Source: Corticium candelabrum
Lineage: Eukaryota; Porifera; Homoscleromorpha; Homosclerophorida; Plakinidae
Length of the DNA: 64,000 nucleotides
Direction of reading: 5' to 3'
Assembly: GCF_963422355.1 (NCBI RefSeq)
Contig: NC_085085.1
Span: 12,206,985-12,270,984 of the forward strand
A program made the position numbers and the translations under genes. A model generated the notes under the pieces. That model worked only from the letters and a program-made list of their open reading frames with translations. It searched no databases and was not told the DNA's origin. Of the stretch, positions 1 through 14,400 are shown piece by piece (position 1 is the stretch's first letter; the number at the start of each line of letters is the position of its first letter).

Positions 1-1936
1 TACGTTCCTCGGGCGAGCAGACGACGCAAGGCAACTCTCGATTTGCGGTGTACGGAGGACACGGCAGTCCGGAACATTTCACTTCGGTAGGATAGAGGTA
101 CACATGGTTCGCATTCGACGGGCCGCTGCCGCGTTCGGCGTGTCTGTCCACACAGATAAACTCCGTCTTACGATGCGACGACGAGTGGTAGTAACCTGCC
201 ATAACGTATCCCGTATATTCTGCACGCCAACCGTCGGGACACTGAGTCGATCCTGTAAGGTATGCATCATCACTAATCTAAGATCAAGATAGTAACCACA
301 GTGACTTGCCTGGATACACGAACGGCCCGCTTCGTATCGCTTCGCACGCCGCACACGGCACGGTGGCTCCGTTGACGTCCGCAAGCTCTCGTATGGCGCC
401 ATCGACGGCATACTGAACACCATACAGCTCACCGCCCGTCTGAGAACTGTCGGCGTGTTCGAACCCGAACGTCGGTCTGTTGTGTAGACACACGTAGTTG
501 TATCCGCCTCCGGTCTGACTGCTCTTAGAACTGCACCAAAAAATCAACACTTCAAGGTCGTATAGGTAAGAACAAACATATTCGCAGGGTTGTCCCCAGC
601 ATAGAAAGGTACGGCGCTGCATGCGCCTTTTCCCTTCCGTTTGGTACAGGTCCGTCGTGCCTTACTGAGTAGGCAGTGATTAGCTATTACACAATAAAAT
701 TTGTATTTCGAAAAATGGAAAAGTTGTTTGAGGCAAACAAGTCACAAAGATATAGCGTTTGGGATGCTTAGTTTGAATATAAGACCGATTAAGGCAACTT
801 AATAATTGTAACGCATCGCACACTATTTACGTCACTATCTGGTGGTATTCTTTGCCTCTGGCCACGAGCATTTAGGCAGACCTAAGACATGTCTCTTGTG
901 TCTGAAAATTTGGTGACAGCAGTTTGTGATGCGAAGCGAAGCATATCAGTAAGCAAACCAGCATCAAAGCTTTTGTGTGAGGACGTGACCATAAACTTAG
1001 TGTAGGAGTGTGACCATAAAACTTAGTGTGGAGCGTGACCATTAACTTAGCGTAGGGCGTGACCATAAAACTTAGTGTGGGGCGTGACCATAAACTTGGT
1101 GTGGGCGTGTTCATCACTGTGCCTTGCAAAAATCCTGGGAACAACCCTGAAATTTCGAATACATTACTTTGCAGTGTATCCATCATACAACTTCTTGCTC
1201 GGAAATGGGCAGCCCGTGCTACCCCAGTGATAGTAGACTGCTCTCACATTGCAACTCTGACCGTCACCGCCGCACACACCGCACCGATCCATACTCTTCG
1301 AGCCGCCGACGGTACCCTCGCAATCGACACCCGCTAAGAAAACAAAAATTTGAAAATATTTACCAAACACCTTTCCACAACGGATTTACGAGTCAATGCA
1401 AAGCACTCCTTGTCCGCATTGCTCTGGAAACCGGAAGGACACGAAAGAACGCATCGACCATGCCAAAGAAAGTGTCTGCACGGAGCAATGCAATCGCTGT
1501 CGAGAGGACCGTTGCAACCGCTCTCTCCACAGTAGTGATGACAATCGATACAAGCGGACGTCGTGGCGTTCGCAAACGTTCCGAGCGGACACTCGACCAC
1601 GTAGGATCCGTTGTATTCGAGACGCAGACATCGCTCGCGTTTGCTACACTGCGAGCAGAGAACTTCGCGATGGTCGACGAAGGGCGGACAGAGTAGCGAC
1701 CCGCAGCGATACTCGACCGGATACAATAACGCCTGCTCGTCGTTCGTGGTACCGCGGCCGTTATCATAGTAGGTCGCTTGTTCGTCCACGCACACGTAGC
1801 TACTTCTACGATGGTCGAATCGAGCAGAGAACGCGTATCCGGTATAGTCCGTCTCGTATCCTTGCGGGCAGCTTCGTCGTCCGAACTGAGTAAAACTCGC
1901 CGTAGCACGTCTGTTCTCACAAACAGCACACGGAAT
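1..1936 (-). CDS. Superrepeat 6 (partial): furin-like + CGVCGGD module, C4 unit 16 and start of the next
   Basis: Exons 1390-1936, 1168-1333, 310-530 and 1-252 (truncated at the window edge). The first ends unit 15 (IPCAVCENRR to CSQC) and contains a furin-like segment (CPLGTFANATTSACIDCHHY, CGESGCNGPLDSDC). The second has DCEGTVGGSK and CGVCGGDGQSC, then YYHWGSTGCP, where the R of the usual WGR is replaced. The third covers GGGYNYVCLH to VYPG and ends at a GC donor (G|GCAAGT), confirmed because joining to the 252 exon restores PGSTQCPDGW. The last exon runs to CVVCSPEER, where the next unit would begin. Confidence 0.85.
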
Positions 1937-2334
1937 CTGCCAATCACATCAATAATGACACTATAGACTACAGGCCCGGATCCATAAATTTTTGAAAGAG
2001 GGGGTTGATCAGATAGCAGTCATAAAGCATTAACTGCTCTTCTCTCATCTAATAAAATTATTTATTGCTACAAGTTGGCTGCTAATCTGCTGGGCCACCT
2101 GTGGAATTAAACCATACAAATCAGCAGCATAGATTGTGCAGCTACGTACGGAAACGGTCCATTGTGGATTTAGTGTACAGTCTTGAGATAGTCAGTCTAA
2201 AAAATTTAAAAAGCTCATCTGTGGTAGCAAAAGCAGAACTTTTTTGTGTCATCTGAAAAGATAAAGTGCACAAGTAGAGCAGCCATCACATACCAATTTT
2301 CTACCTATACGTCTGCGTGCGACGCTACGCACTC

Positions 2335-2419
<85 letters not shown>

Positions 2420-5400
2420 AGGGGTTGTAACACCTAAACCCCATCTGGATCCGGACCTGGACTGCATACTATACAAACACTCCAAACGTACTTCGCGGTT
2501 TACGAGACTAGCAAATGTAGAACTTTGTATCGTTCCGCTGGCAGCCGTCTGATACTCGTAGCCGTAGAGCAGCGCCCCGTCTAGGCTCTGACCGTTGTGA
2601 TCTACAGCAACAAACAATACACATATGCCGTTTCGCAAAAATTGCGTACTGTATTGCGTTTAGACCTCCGTAGGACGCGCGAGACGTCAAACACAATACG
2701 GATGCGCCACCTCCACTGTGACTGTGATAGGAACCGGCTGCGAAACCGCTGTAAACCTATTTGAATCAAAACGTTACGACTCAAATCTAATTAAGGTTGG
2801 GGTTGGGGTTGGAGTTGGGGTTAAGATTGGGGTTGGGGTTGGGGTTGGGGTTGGGGTTGGGGTTGGGGTTAGAGTTAATGGATTGTCCAAATCTGCGCTA
2901 TGCTTACAACATATATATATAGTAGCGAACCTGATGACTCGTTGTTGGACAGTCGTTTCTGCCCCATCTCGTGTAGACGCTGCTCATTCTCGTCGTATCC
3001 GGCGAGCAAACGGCGCACTTTACTTCTCTGTATCGGTAGTATCCACCGTCTTGGGCTTGCGATACGATGCTTCCGTACCGTACCTCAGTCGGATACCACG
3101 CACCGAAAGACGACGAACTCCCACCCATCGATTCGGGATCCTCGTCAACGCAAACCCAATCGTTCTTGTTGAGATTGTATTTAGAAGCAAACAAGAGGCC
3201 GCCATACTCTCGACGAAATCCGGTAGGACAATTGGCATTCCCGGGCTGCATAAAGTTGCTCATCGTCTTGGGAGTAAAGCAGACTGTGCACGGCACTCTG
3301 TGGTTATGGACTGCTGTGAACCGATGAAGACCGTGACCCGTCGTGTAGTAGTTGATACCACCGAGTAGCGCTACAGCTTGGTCGATGTCGTTGTGATCGC
3401 TGTAGACGGGATTGAGAGTGAGACAAAGATTGTTCGCTCCACTTCCCGACTGAGACGTCTGCGGTCCGGCCGCTTGGCCGGAATATACCGTCTGGGCCGA
3501 TTCGGGACAAGTCGTACGACCCCAGCGAGTGTACAAAGAACCCGAATCGGTGCCGGACGGAGTGCACACGGTACACGCCAGTTCTCTGTTTTGCCTAAAT
3601 TTTGAGCCACACTCTAATACACCACACTGGGTCTCCACCGGATACCAACTATTGAAACACCAAACTCGATTACCGCACCGCACAAATCGAAGACATTCGT
3701 AAACAATTAACCGACCGCCCTTGGTCGTTGTCACGTGACGATCGAATAGTTTCCGGATTTTCATCCACGCAGACGTACTCGCCTCTGTGTTCGCCGTTCT
3801 TGTTCGCCATCAGATAACCTCGATATTCGGTCACCCAACCCGACGGGCACACGACGGTACCCGGCACTTGCAAGACCGGTCCCTGCCGCACCTCGCAAAC
3901 AACACAGGGAACAGAGTAACCGTTGACGGCGGTGAAGTTCTGAAATCCGTATCCGCCGTTCAGTGTTTCATACTCCTGGCCGTAAAGGCGACCAGAAGTT
4001 GACGACTGGTCGTAGTGCTGCACGCCATATTCTGGATCGTCGAAGACACAAAGTCGATTGAATCCAGAGCCCGTGTGATCATCATTCGAACTGTGAATGT
4101 TTAAAAGGTGGAACGCATTACACTAATTTATTATTTTAGAATAAATCTATTACATTTTATGTGAATTACTATAAGAGTATATAACTTAAATTTGGCTTAA
4201 ACATAGATTACAGTTAATAAAATTACAAAAAATAAATTTTAACATATAAAAATACATATAAAAATTAATATTTTACATGGGTTACTATAAAATATATCTA
4301 AAATTATAATAATAAAAAATTAATCAACAAATTTAAATAAAAAATAAAAAATAAAAATAAATCAATTAATAAATTTAAATCAAAAACAAAATTAATAATA
4401 AAAAATCGAAAAACATGTAGTCACCGCCGTGGCTTAGTGGTTAGCGACAATGGCTACCACTCATGATTTGGGGTTCAAACCCAAGTGACGACAGTAAATT
4501 ATGAAACTTGTCTGTCGTTCTTTCTCATGTTTCTCTAGGTTTGTCCATGACACTATGACTCGTTTCAGTCGTTGGGGAGTTTCTGTGGTCTGGCGAACGG
4601 TCCGTTGACGATGACGTTCAAGGCTTTCCTGGTGGTCATTGATATCCCCTAGGCGAGCTGCCGAGTTCGCGATCACTGTAATGCCTGCAATCTATATCGA
4701 ATTGGCTAGTCATTGATCGCCTACACAGAAACATGTATCCTGCTGGGCTCACCTGCCAGGTTGGTGGGCGCCCAGATGGGGGTAAAGACCCACTTGCCCA
4801 TCATGAAGGGGCATAACGACAATTAAAAATTAAATTTAGCTTAAACACAAGTGATATTGAATAAATTATATAAAATATGTTAAATTGATATTTTATATGA
4901 ATTACTATAAAATATATTTTAATACCAAACTTTGACACGGCTATAAAAAATCAGATCCATAGAATCACGTACCTTGCGGCGTAGCCAGAATAGACTTTCG
5001 TAGACGCTCCCGGACACGTCGTTCGGCCCCATCTGACGTACGCTGTGGGACAGCCGTTGCTCGTTGCGCTCTCGCCCGGACGGAATGCGGCGGCTGGGCA
5101 TGCTATTTCGTTGCACCGACGCTCTTGCTCTGACTCGACTGCGCACTCTCGACCGCCGTGCTCGGGTTCGACCGCGACCGACCTGTTGCGTGTCTGGACG
5201 CCTTCTGTGCCGCACGTACTCGAACACGCAGTCCATGCAGACCAGTCATTCATCTACATAAATTGAGACCTCACTTGCTTGAATACTAGAGATACACTAC
5301 TGTATAGTAGTACATGTACGTTGGCGTCGGAGGCGGTGCGACATGGATGCCACACCAACATTCGCGGCAAGCAGCATGAAATTTATATTTTACATGGATA

Positions 5401-5673
5401 CGTGTCGACAGTTGAACTTCTCTCCCCAGCTTGGCATTGCCGCAGACTTGTGTTTCAGGGTCTCATTGATTAAATAAATAAGTTATTTATATATTTATTG
5501 GTATTGGTATTTTAGATAACGTTGTGTCGTGCTCAACCGGATCAGTCTGGTTTGTAAAGTCTATTACAAGAACCGGAAGTAAACCCTGCTTCAGATAACG
5601 TTAATTATTAATATATAATAAAATCATCATCATCATCACCACCACCACCACCACCACCACCACCACCACCACC

Positions 5674-5707
<34 letters not shown>

Positions 5708-8287
5708 TATTATTATTATTATTATTATTAAGTAATGACCACGCCATTAATCACACGCCCCTTTAACACGCGTTATACTCGACAAATGTTCGACCCCCTG
5801 CCAGGGCGGCGGAGCGAATGGCAAGTTGGGGAGAGGGGCATAAAAGGACATCGGAGTACATGAACTACGAGGGTACTGTTTGCTTACAAAAAGGTTGTGC
5901 TTAAAGTTGGGGTACCCGAGCCCCTCAGCCTCCCAGCTCCGCCGCCCCTGACCTGCGCTACATTTGAAACATCGACCAATGACAATGCAGCCGTGTTTTT
6001 AAAACAAGTCGCACTGCGCATTTTAAATGCTGGCCAGACAGTCGAGCCGACATACACAATCTGTTGCTACTGTCTTACCTCACAATCGATTGGTCTTGTA
6101 TCGTTGATGCCAACGAAGGTACACTGTGCGCACTGCACTTCTCTATCTTGCGTGAACGGTGGACAAGGTAGGCTACTGCATTCGTATTCGACCGGGTAGA
6201 GGCTTGCTTGATTGTCATCCGAACTACCCCGACCGTTGCCGTATCCCTGTCACACACGTGCACCTAAAATCACCGACGTCAACAAATGCTGAACAATAAA
6301 GATGGGACCTGTAGTTCGGTATCAACACAAACATATTCTCCTGTCGAATGGCTGTAATGATTGCTAAAGACGTAGCCTACATAATCAGCGTTGTAGCCAC
6401 GTGGACACGTTTGAGAGCCAAAGTGAGTGTACGTAGCAGCATCTCGATTGATATCGCATATCGCACAAGCAACCTGTACCATTAGACAATTCACATTAGA
6501 AAAGAATATACGTCGAAAGCAACTGGAGTAGACCCATACCTCCATATTATTAACACTTTGATACGTAGTAGAAGACAGACCGTAGCCACTAGTTTCGTAC
6601 TCAAATCCATACAACAAACCACCGTTTTGATCGGAGTCGGAGAAATCGACGTAGTCGACCATGCTGGGCATGCACAATGTAGCTGATCCACTGCCACTGT
6701 GTCCTTTACTCGATCCTGCTGCAAATCCACTATACACCAGAGTGACACCGACCGGACAGTCACTCCGTCCCCACCGAGTGAACAGAGCACTCTTGCGGTC
6801 GAGAGGAGAGTTACAAACCGCACAGGTCAGCTCACGATTGCTCACGTAGTCGCCAGCGGAGCTACCACATTTGATGCTACCGCATTCGATTTCGACCGGA
6901 TAAACGATACCTTCACCTCCACTGCCCGCACCGTTCGATTCCGGAGATTCATCAACACACAGCCAGTTCACTTTCTTGTGCGAATAGTGGGCAGAAAAAA
7001 GGTAACCGGAATACTCTTTATCCCATCCTCTAGGACAAGATGTATTGCCTGGCAACATAAAGCTCGAAAACCGATCGGAAGCAAAGCACACCGAGCAGGG
7101 TACCAGCTGATTATGCAACGAATTGAGCGTGCCAAGACCGTATCCAGACGTCTGATAAGTGACGCCGTAAAGAAGAGCTCCTTCGTTGTTTGCATCGTTG
7201 TAGTTGAGATAGCTCGCTTTCGCTCCGTCGACTAGACAAACCGTGTTTGCTCCGCTGCCTGAATGCGAATGAGCAGCAGCAGCCGTCTGTCCCGTATACA
7301 CAAGTTCACTACTAGAAGGACACGACTTTCTCCCCCACCGCGTGTATACACTACCGCTACGCGTCAACGGCGAACACACTACGCACACCACTTCCCGATT
7401 GGCAATATAGGGCGGACAAGACAAGCTGCCACATTCGGTTTCAGTTAGAAACCAACGCGAAGAGGAGCTCCCTGTTTTCTTGTCTTGTCTCCAACTCGCC
7501 AGCTCATCAACGCAAATAAACTCCGACTTCGTCTCAGAGTAATAGGCCGACATTACATAACCTTGGTATTCTTCACGCCAGCCGGCCGGACATAAAGTCG
7601 TTCCTAATCATATCAACAAGCATGTAGATACCGTATTTCTTCGTTTAACCGCCGCAGCGTTTATGGCTTTCGGCCCCCGTATATAACATATCTTGCTCGT
7701 ATCGACGTCGCCGCTACTGAGCGACACTGTCCGTGCGTACCGTCCGAGGCCAGGAATGAATGGGCATTTTAAATTTGGAGGAGATCCGCTGCGCCGTTCT
7801 AGAGAAATTTGCGCGCGAGTGGAGGCGGGTTCGATCGGCAAGAAATCACGTCGTCCCAAGACAGCTCTGGAAGAGGACGACACCTCCACTGTCCCGCTCG
7901 ATCGAAATCGGCGTGCGCTAAGTCACAATAGGTGACGCCTCAGCGAACAGCCTTCCCATGACATCACGAACTACAGAGAACGCCAGCGGCGCATCGCTGC
8001 AGGGCACAGAGCACCGCGAACAGCAGCAGTTGCTATTCCACAGTGAAAAAAGACCGCGTGCCAAAGGAGGAGCGCAGAAGCGCGATGGTTTGCGAGCGCA
8101 TAGGGAACATACTTTTTGATGACGTCACTATATACCGACAAACGCCAGCACAAAGCGAAGCACAGGGCACCGGCCATCGCGAAGGACACCAGTCGCTCTT
8201 CGCAAGTAGAGAAGGTCGCTTGCTAGAGGAGGAGCGAAAAGGAGGGGCAGTTTTGCGAGCACAGAGAGAACAAAGGTTCAAAATGGC

Positions 8288-8359
<72 letters not shown>

Positions 8360-8360
8360 A

Positions 8361-8412
<52 letters not shown>

Positions 8413-8431
8413 ACAAACACACACACACACA

Positions 8432-8490
<59 letters not shown>

Positions 8491-11400
8491 GCGTCTACCT
8501 AAAGAAATACCATTCTAGTTTTTGTTCATTTACTCGTCAATACAGACTAAGGTAGGTATGCTTTCAGAATTTCTGATAGCGCGGCGCTTATTAAAGGGCG
8601 GTGTTTATTGCTTTCAACCCTCATAATGGTACGGCGTTTATTTGGAAGCGACGTTTATTCGGGAGCGGCGTTTAAACGAAAAAATACGGTACTTCATACG
8701 GCCATAGACGATACGAAGCCTCACCGTAGAGTGTTATGATATCTCCTCGCTGAGCTTGACAAACAGAACAGGAAGCTAAATACCCCGATATCGACGACAG
8801 ATTGCCAATGTAGTTGTAAGACGTGTAGACGACGGCGTAGAGCAACCCACCATTGTGATTGCGGTCATTGTGCTCGGTTCCGGTACCAGGCACGTCCGGC
8901 ACACAAAGATAATTAAAGCCGCTTCCACTATGGCCACGGTTGTTGCTATTAAACGTCCATTAAAACAGATATGCATTACGTACGAAAGCAAAACACTATT
9001 GATGGATACTCAAAAACTCACCCTACAGTATAGCCTGAGAACACCAATTCTGCAGGAGAGTTGCACTCATATCTTCCCCAGCGAATGTAAGTAGAATTGG
9101 AATAAGTCTCGTTCTTACATGGATGCGTGTTGCACAACTTTACCTCGTGAAGTGGTGGACAAGATCTTCCGCCGTTGGCCGCCGGTGTGAGCATTTCTCG
9201 ACTTCGGTTTCGATTGCCTCCCCCACAAAGTAAGGAACAACTTGAAAAAGATGACCAACTGCCAACGAGGCAATCGACGGGTCGCCTTGACTCGTCCAAT
9301 CGTACATCACTGCATTGGGCACAAGCTACTTCCCTGTTTACCACCCAAGGTGGACATGGAAACTGCCCACACGCTTGGAACTCCGAGGGCACCAGTTGTG
9401 CTTGATCGTGAGCGCTCGTTCCCAACGTGTTCTCGTAGTGAAGTGGATTATCATCAATACAAATAAACTCGCCTTTGTCCCAACCGCTAATGTAGTACGT
9501 CGAAAAAATGTATCCCGTGTATTCTGAAGAGAAGCCATTCGGACAGCTGGTATTGCCGAACAAGGTAAACGTTGCTGTCGCACCGTTGTTTTCACAAACA
9601 ACACAAGGAACCTATCAATGTAGACAACAAAGTTCTCAAACGTAATTCATTAGAGCGGATTCGCCGTAACGTACGCAAAATCGTTGTCCGCCCAACGCAA
9701 CGTAACGTCTAGGTTTTTTGTGACAATTCAAAACTTTTGCTGTAAACGTCATATTGGTTCTAACAATATGTCGCTGAAGTAAAGCGGACATACTCTATAA
9801 TGTACCCTCTATGAAGTCGACGGTTCGTAACCCTATCAACTATGATACTTAACTGCACATCATAACGTAACTTATCTTGTAGCATCCAATATGACAATCA
9901 AAGTATCTTGCTGGTACATACTGCAGCAATTAGTCCTACGCTGCTTTAAGCTCAGTTAATACATCCTTTACTGGCTGACTAATAAAACTGCCTTAGTTCC
10001 TTCGGAGTAAAGACCGGTCCACAGATCTCATTGACCAAACGTAATGTAACGTACCGAAACGTTTAACAACCTAACGTAACGTAAAGTAGATGCTATTCAC
10101 AGAAAACGTTCATCAAACGTCGTTATCTAGTTTTGCGTGCCCTGACCTTTGGTCGCGTCACTCTCTTGATTAGCGTACAATTCGTTAAAGAAATTGCGTG
10201 CTGAATTGCTCAGACCCTAGTGGTCAAACGTTCCGCTCCGTTACCCATCCTATTCCAACGTAACGTAACGTAACGTAGCTTATCCTACCGTAACGTCACC
10301 TGGTTCACGACGACGCTCGCAATGTTAGGTTACGCTACGTTACGTTACGTCACGTTACGTTGGTCCAGCGAGGGATATGTGAACCGGCCTTTACTGTAAA
10401 CCATACAACAACGACCGCGAAAAATGTAGCGTAACGTTAGGATACCTACGTTGGCCTGACGCTACAACTGCGTTAGTTACAGTACTCTCGCACAAACGAA
10501 ATGAACAACACAAGCGCTTAGAAAGGTGTGGTAAAACAGCTAAAAGTATACCTCGCGCTCGTTGACATCGGGAAACTTTCCATGAAGCCCCCAGCCTCTG
10601 CCCGGAACATAGGGATTATATTCGTAGCCATACAGATGAGCTCCGCCTTGGCTGTTTGCGTTGAAGTCGTTATATTTCGCTCTGTTTGGAAGACACATGA
10701 CATTAGCTCCTACAAAGAGAGGGTATCGCGCTCGAGTAAAACGTCCAAACAGCAACGAGCACTCACATACCAGATCCGGTCTCGCCGTGATGTGAGCCGG
10801 CAGCAAATCCCGAGTACACCAAACTATTATTGACTGGGCAGTCGTTCCGTCCCCAGTGAACGTACGTCGCACCTTTTCTCTCTGTAGTTGGCACGCAAAT
10901 GGCGCAAGTCGCCTCCAAGTCTTGCCGATAACCGTTGGGACCGTTGTCGTAACATCTGTGTCACACATTGACGACTCAGTATCGACAAAATCACAAATCA
11001 ACAACTGACCAATCAACAATCACCTGATGCTGCCGCACTCGATTTCAGTAGGGAAGATAGTGGAAGAGCCACTTGCACTTTCTAGAGATTGCGCTTGCTT
11101 ATCAATACATATCCAATTGGTCTTGCGTTCACTGTAGTGCGAGCCAAATAGGTAGCCAGAGTAGTGAAGCTCCCAATTGGACGGACAGTCATCTCTTCCA
11201 GGCTGCATGATGTTTGATTCACGTTGAGAGGTAAAGCACAGAACGCATGGAACGGCATAGCCATGATTGGCCACCAATGCCTGAATGCCGTATCCGCTCG
11301 TTACGTAACGCAATCCGGTAAGCCTGGCTCCGCCTTGTCTACCGGACTTGACAAACGGAAAGCTAGGCGTATCATCAACGCAAAGAAGATTCGCCCCGCT

Positions 11401-14400
11401 ACCGGGCTGATTGTATTCCGAACCCGCAGCTCGACCGGCGTAGACACGCTCCGCTACAGCAGGACAGTCGGTTCGACCCCAACGCACGTAAACAGAACCC
11501 GAGGCGGGTCCGTCAGGCGAACAAACGACGCAAGCAACTTCGTGACCGTCAGGATACCGAGCACACGGCAAATTACCGCTACCACATAAAAACTCTGTCG
11601 GATAGATTCTTCAAAGACAACGAAAATCATCCAAACAATTAAAGACACAGTACACAAATTCTTCCATCGACACTCCTACCTGCCCCAATTGTAATTAGGC
11701 TTCCCGGTACCTTTGACTGGATTTTTATCAACGCACATGTACTCTCCAGCGTACTGGTTGTAGTAGTTCGCCATTATAAACCCTTCATACTCAACTTTGA
11801 AACCAAACGGACAAGTATCATTACCTAAACAGCACAGATTGAGATTTCCTTTCCGTAGAGAGAAGAGAAATGACTAACCTGGAATTATAAAAGTTGCACC
11901 TAACTGAGCCTCACAAACAGCGCAGGGAACCGTAGAGTCTTGTACACTGTCCCACGGACTGCCACTCCACGCCGACGTCTCGTATTCCACGCCATATATG
12001 AGAGAACCGCCAACGTTGTTGTCTTGGTGAACACCGGCTCCGAACCCGGGCTTCAACGGCATACACAAACGGTTGTGGCCACTGCCGCTATGATCGTTGT
12101 GAGACCTGCATCAAAGAGACTAATCTATTAATATATTAACAGACCGTACACGATAATCTTAGTGACCCTGCTGTAAAACCCTCGAATAGGAGTCTTGCTC
12201 CATCGGGACAGTCTTTGCGTCCCCAGCGAACGTAGACAGCCGCTTGGCGACACGATGAGCTGTCACCTCCACAAACGCCGCATTCGTCGAGTTTCTTGGT
12301 TCCGTTTACGACTCCCTCACAGTCCATGCCCACTGCGAAAAAAGTCAGGTTCAGTGACTGGACTCGTTTTATACGGCAGCTCGCGCAGTTACCTTGAAAA
12401 CTGATGCACTCCTTACTTCCATTCAAAATAGTGCCGTCGGGACAATTCGAAGTAGAAAGACACGTGCCTGTTAGACGAGCGTGCCGGCATTGCCCCACAC
12501 AGTCGGAAGCGCCGGGGCCTGCGCAGCCTTCTGCGCAGAGACCGTGACAAGGCAAACAGACATTCTCCGTACTAGCGTACGTTAGTGCCGGACATTCGTT
12601 CACACAGCCAGACAGATGGCGGAATAGCTTACAAGGACCCTCCAAACTACATTGCGCGCACACTAATTCTCGGTCTTGTTCGTAGGGCGGACAAGGCGTC
12701 ACACCGCACTCCACTTCCACGGGAGAGAGTCTAGCCTGAGAAGCGACTGAAGATGAACCGTAAGCGTAGCTTTCTGGAGAGCTGTCTACACATATAAACT
12801 CTCCTTTCTGCTGTCCGCTGTAGTGTGGTGCGAACGCGTAACCCCAATAATTTCTCTTATAGCCCTCCGGACAATTAGCTCTACCAAACAGGGTTACAGT
12901 AGCCGATGCTTTACGGTTGTCACAAATGGCGCAAGGTACCTAACAAGAAAATACGTGAAAACCAACAACTTTACAAAAATTGCACACAGTCAGCCCAATG
13001 GCAAACCTCGTAGCCATTCACAGCAGGATAAGAAGAACTAAGTCCAAGTCCACTTGTTTGATATTCATAGCCGTATAGAAGAGCTCCGTTTTGATTCTGA
13101 TCGTTATGTTCTGAGTACTTAGCCGTCTGAGTCAGGCACAGAACATTCGCACCACTGCCACTATGACCATGATAAGACCCGGCAGCGAATCCACTGTAAA
13201 CCTAGAACGAAACGATTCAAATGAAAAGTGGACGCAAAGCCGTTATTATTATACATGTTGCTGTACCAGAGACGTCTCATTAGGGCACGTCCTTCTTCCC
13301 CATTGTGTAAACACAGCCCCTTGACGTTTTGTGTTCGGACTGCAAACAGCACATGTTACCTCTCGGTCTACCACATACCCACCGGTCTGACGTTGACAAT
13401 TAATACTGCCACACTCTATCTCAGTTGGATACCAACGCGCCTGATTTGAGCGCGGAAATCCCAGACTTTCTGGTTCTCGGTCAATACAAACCCAATTGCT
13501 TTTGTAATGGCTATGGTACCCCGCAAAAAGAAATCCAGCATACTCCAACCGCCACTCCTCAACTGTATCACTAGGACAGACATCTTGACCAGAAACAGTC
13601 AACAAAGAATCACGTTCCGGAGTAAAACAGACAGAGCAGGGTATGAGATGGCCGTGCACTTGCTGTATTAGTTCACTTGCGATACCATAACCGCTAGTTT
13701 CGTACTGGGCACCGTAAAGACGACTACCAGAATTCGAAACGTCGCTGTACTGTCCGAATTGAATTTGATCTCCTTGAACTAGACACAGAGGATTAGCACC
13801 ACTTCCAAGCTCGTTGTGATGGGCACCGGCGGCTTGTCCAGAATACACGGTCTCAACATCGCCATACGTGTCGTTTGAACTACAGTTTGTGCGACCCCAT
13901 TGCACATAAACAGCACCCGTCTTCATTTCTGGAACGCAAACGACACAGGCAATCTCTCTGTATTGAACGTACACTGTCGGACACTCGAGATTGCCGCAAT
14001 AGTACTCTGCCAAGTACCAATCGTTGCTGTCGCCGCCCGATCCCCCAAAACTGCCCACTCTGACATCAGAATCAACGCAGACGTACTCTCCTCGATATGT
14101 GTTGTAAAGATTAGCCATGACGTAGCCAGAATACTCTGCTTTCCATCCGGTAGGACACTCATTGGTACCTACAGTAGAAATAGTGCACACATGCAACAGA
14201 CTGCGGTATGAAGAATGCCTGCTAACAAACCGGGTATCATGATCACACCGCCTCTCCTGGCTTCGCAAACTGCACAAGGTACAGCACGGTTGTCAACTGA
14301 TGTCATTCCTGACACTCCAGCATTGGTCGTCTCAAAAGTTGATCCATACAGCAGCGCTGCGTTCTGATTCGCATCGGAGTGTTGTGTTCCGAATGATGGC

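Noticed and set aside
1169..1966. Plus-strand open frames opposite the C4 exons (for example 1169-1696, 6699-7235, 11224-11589, 18733-19152)
   Set aside because: They lie antisense to clearly coding, cysteine-rich exons and show no family resemblance; GC-rich antisense codons explain them.
2796..2874. True telomere or chromosome end
   Set aside because: It is short, internal to an intron, flanked by exons of the same gene, and not TTAGGG.
4424..4492. Functional tRNA gene
   Set aside because: A and B boxes are present but the cloverleaf is degenerate and an unrelated 330-nt body follows, so it is a SINE head.
8033..8555. Long reading frames of Cys-Val or Thr-His repeats over CA/GT tracts (also at 2246-2638, 33207-33528, 38323-38574, 46461-46723, 49011-49511, 57427-57682)
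   Set aside because: They are translations of dinucleotide repeats without domains or splice support.
10860..10890. Apparent frameshift in C4 unit 9
   Set aside because: Re-reading the reverse complement shows PTTERKGATYVHWGR in one frame; there is no lesion.
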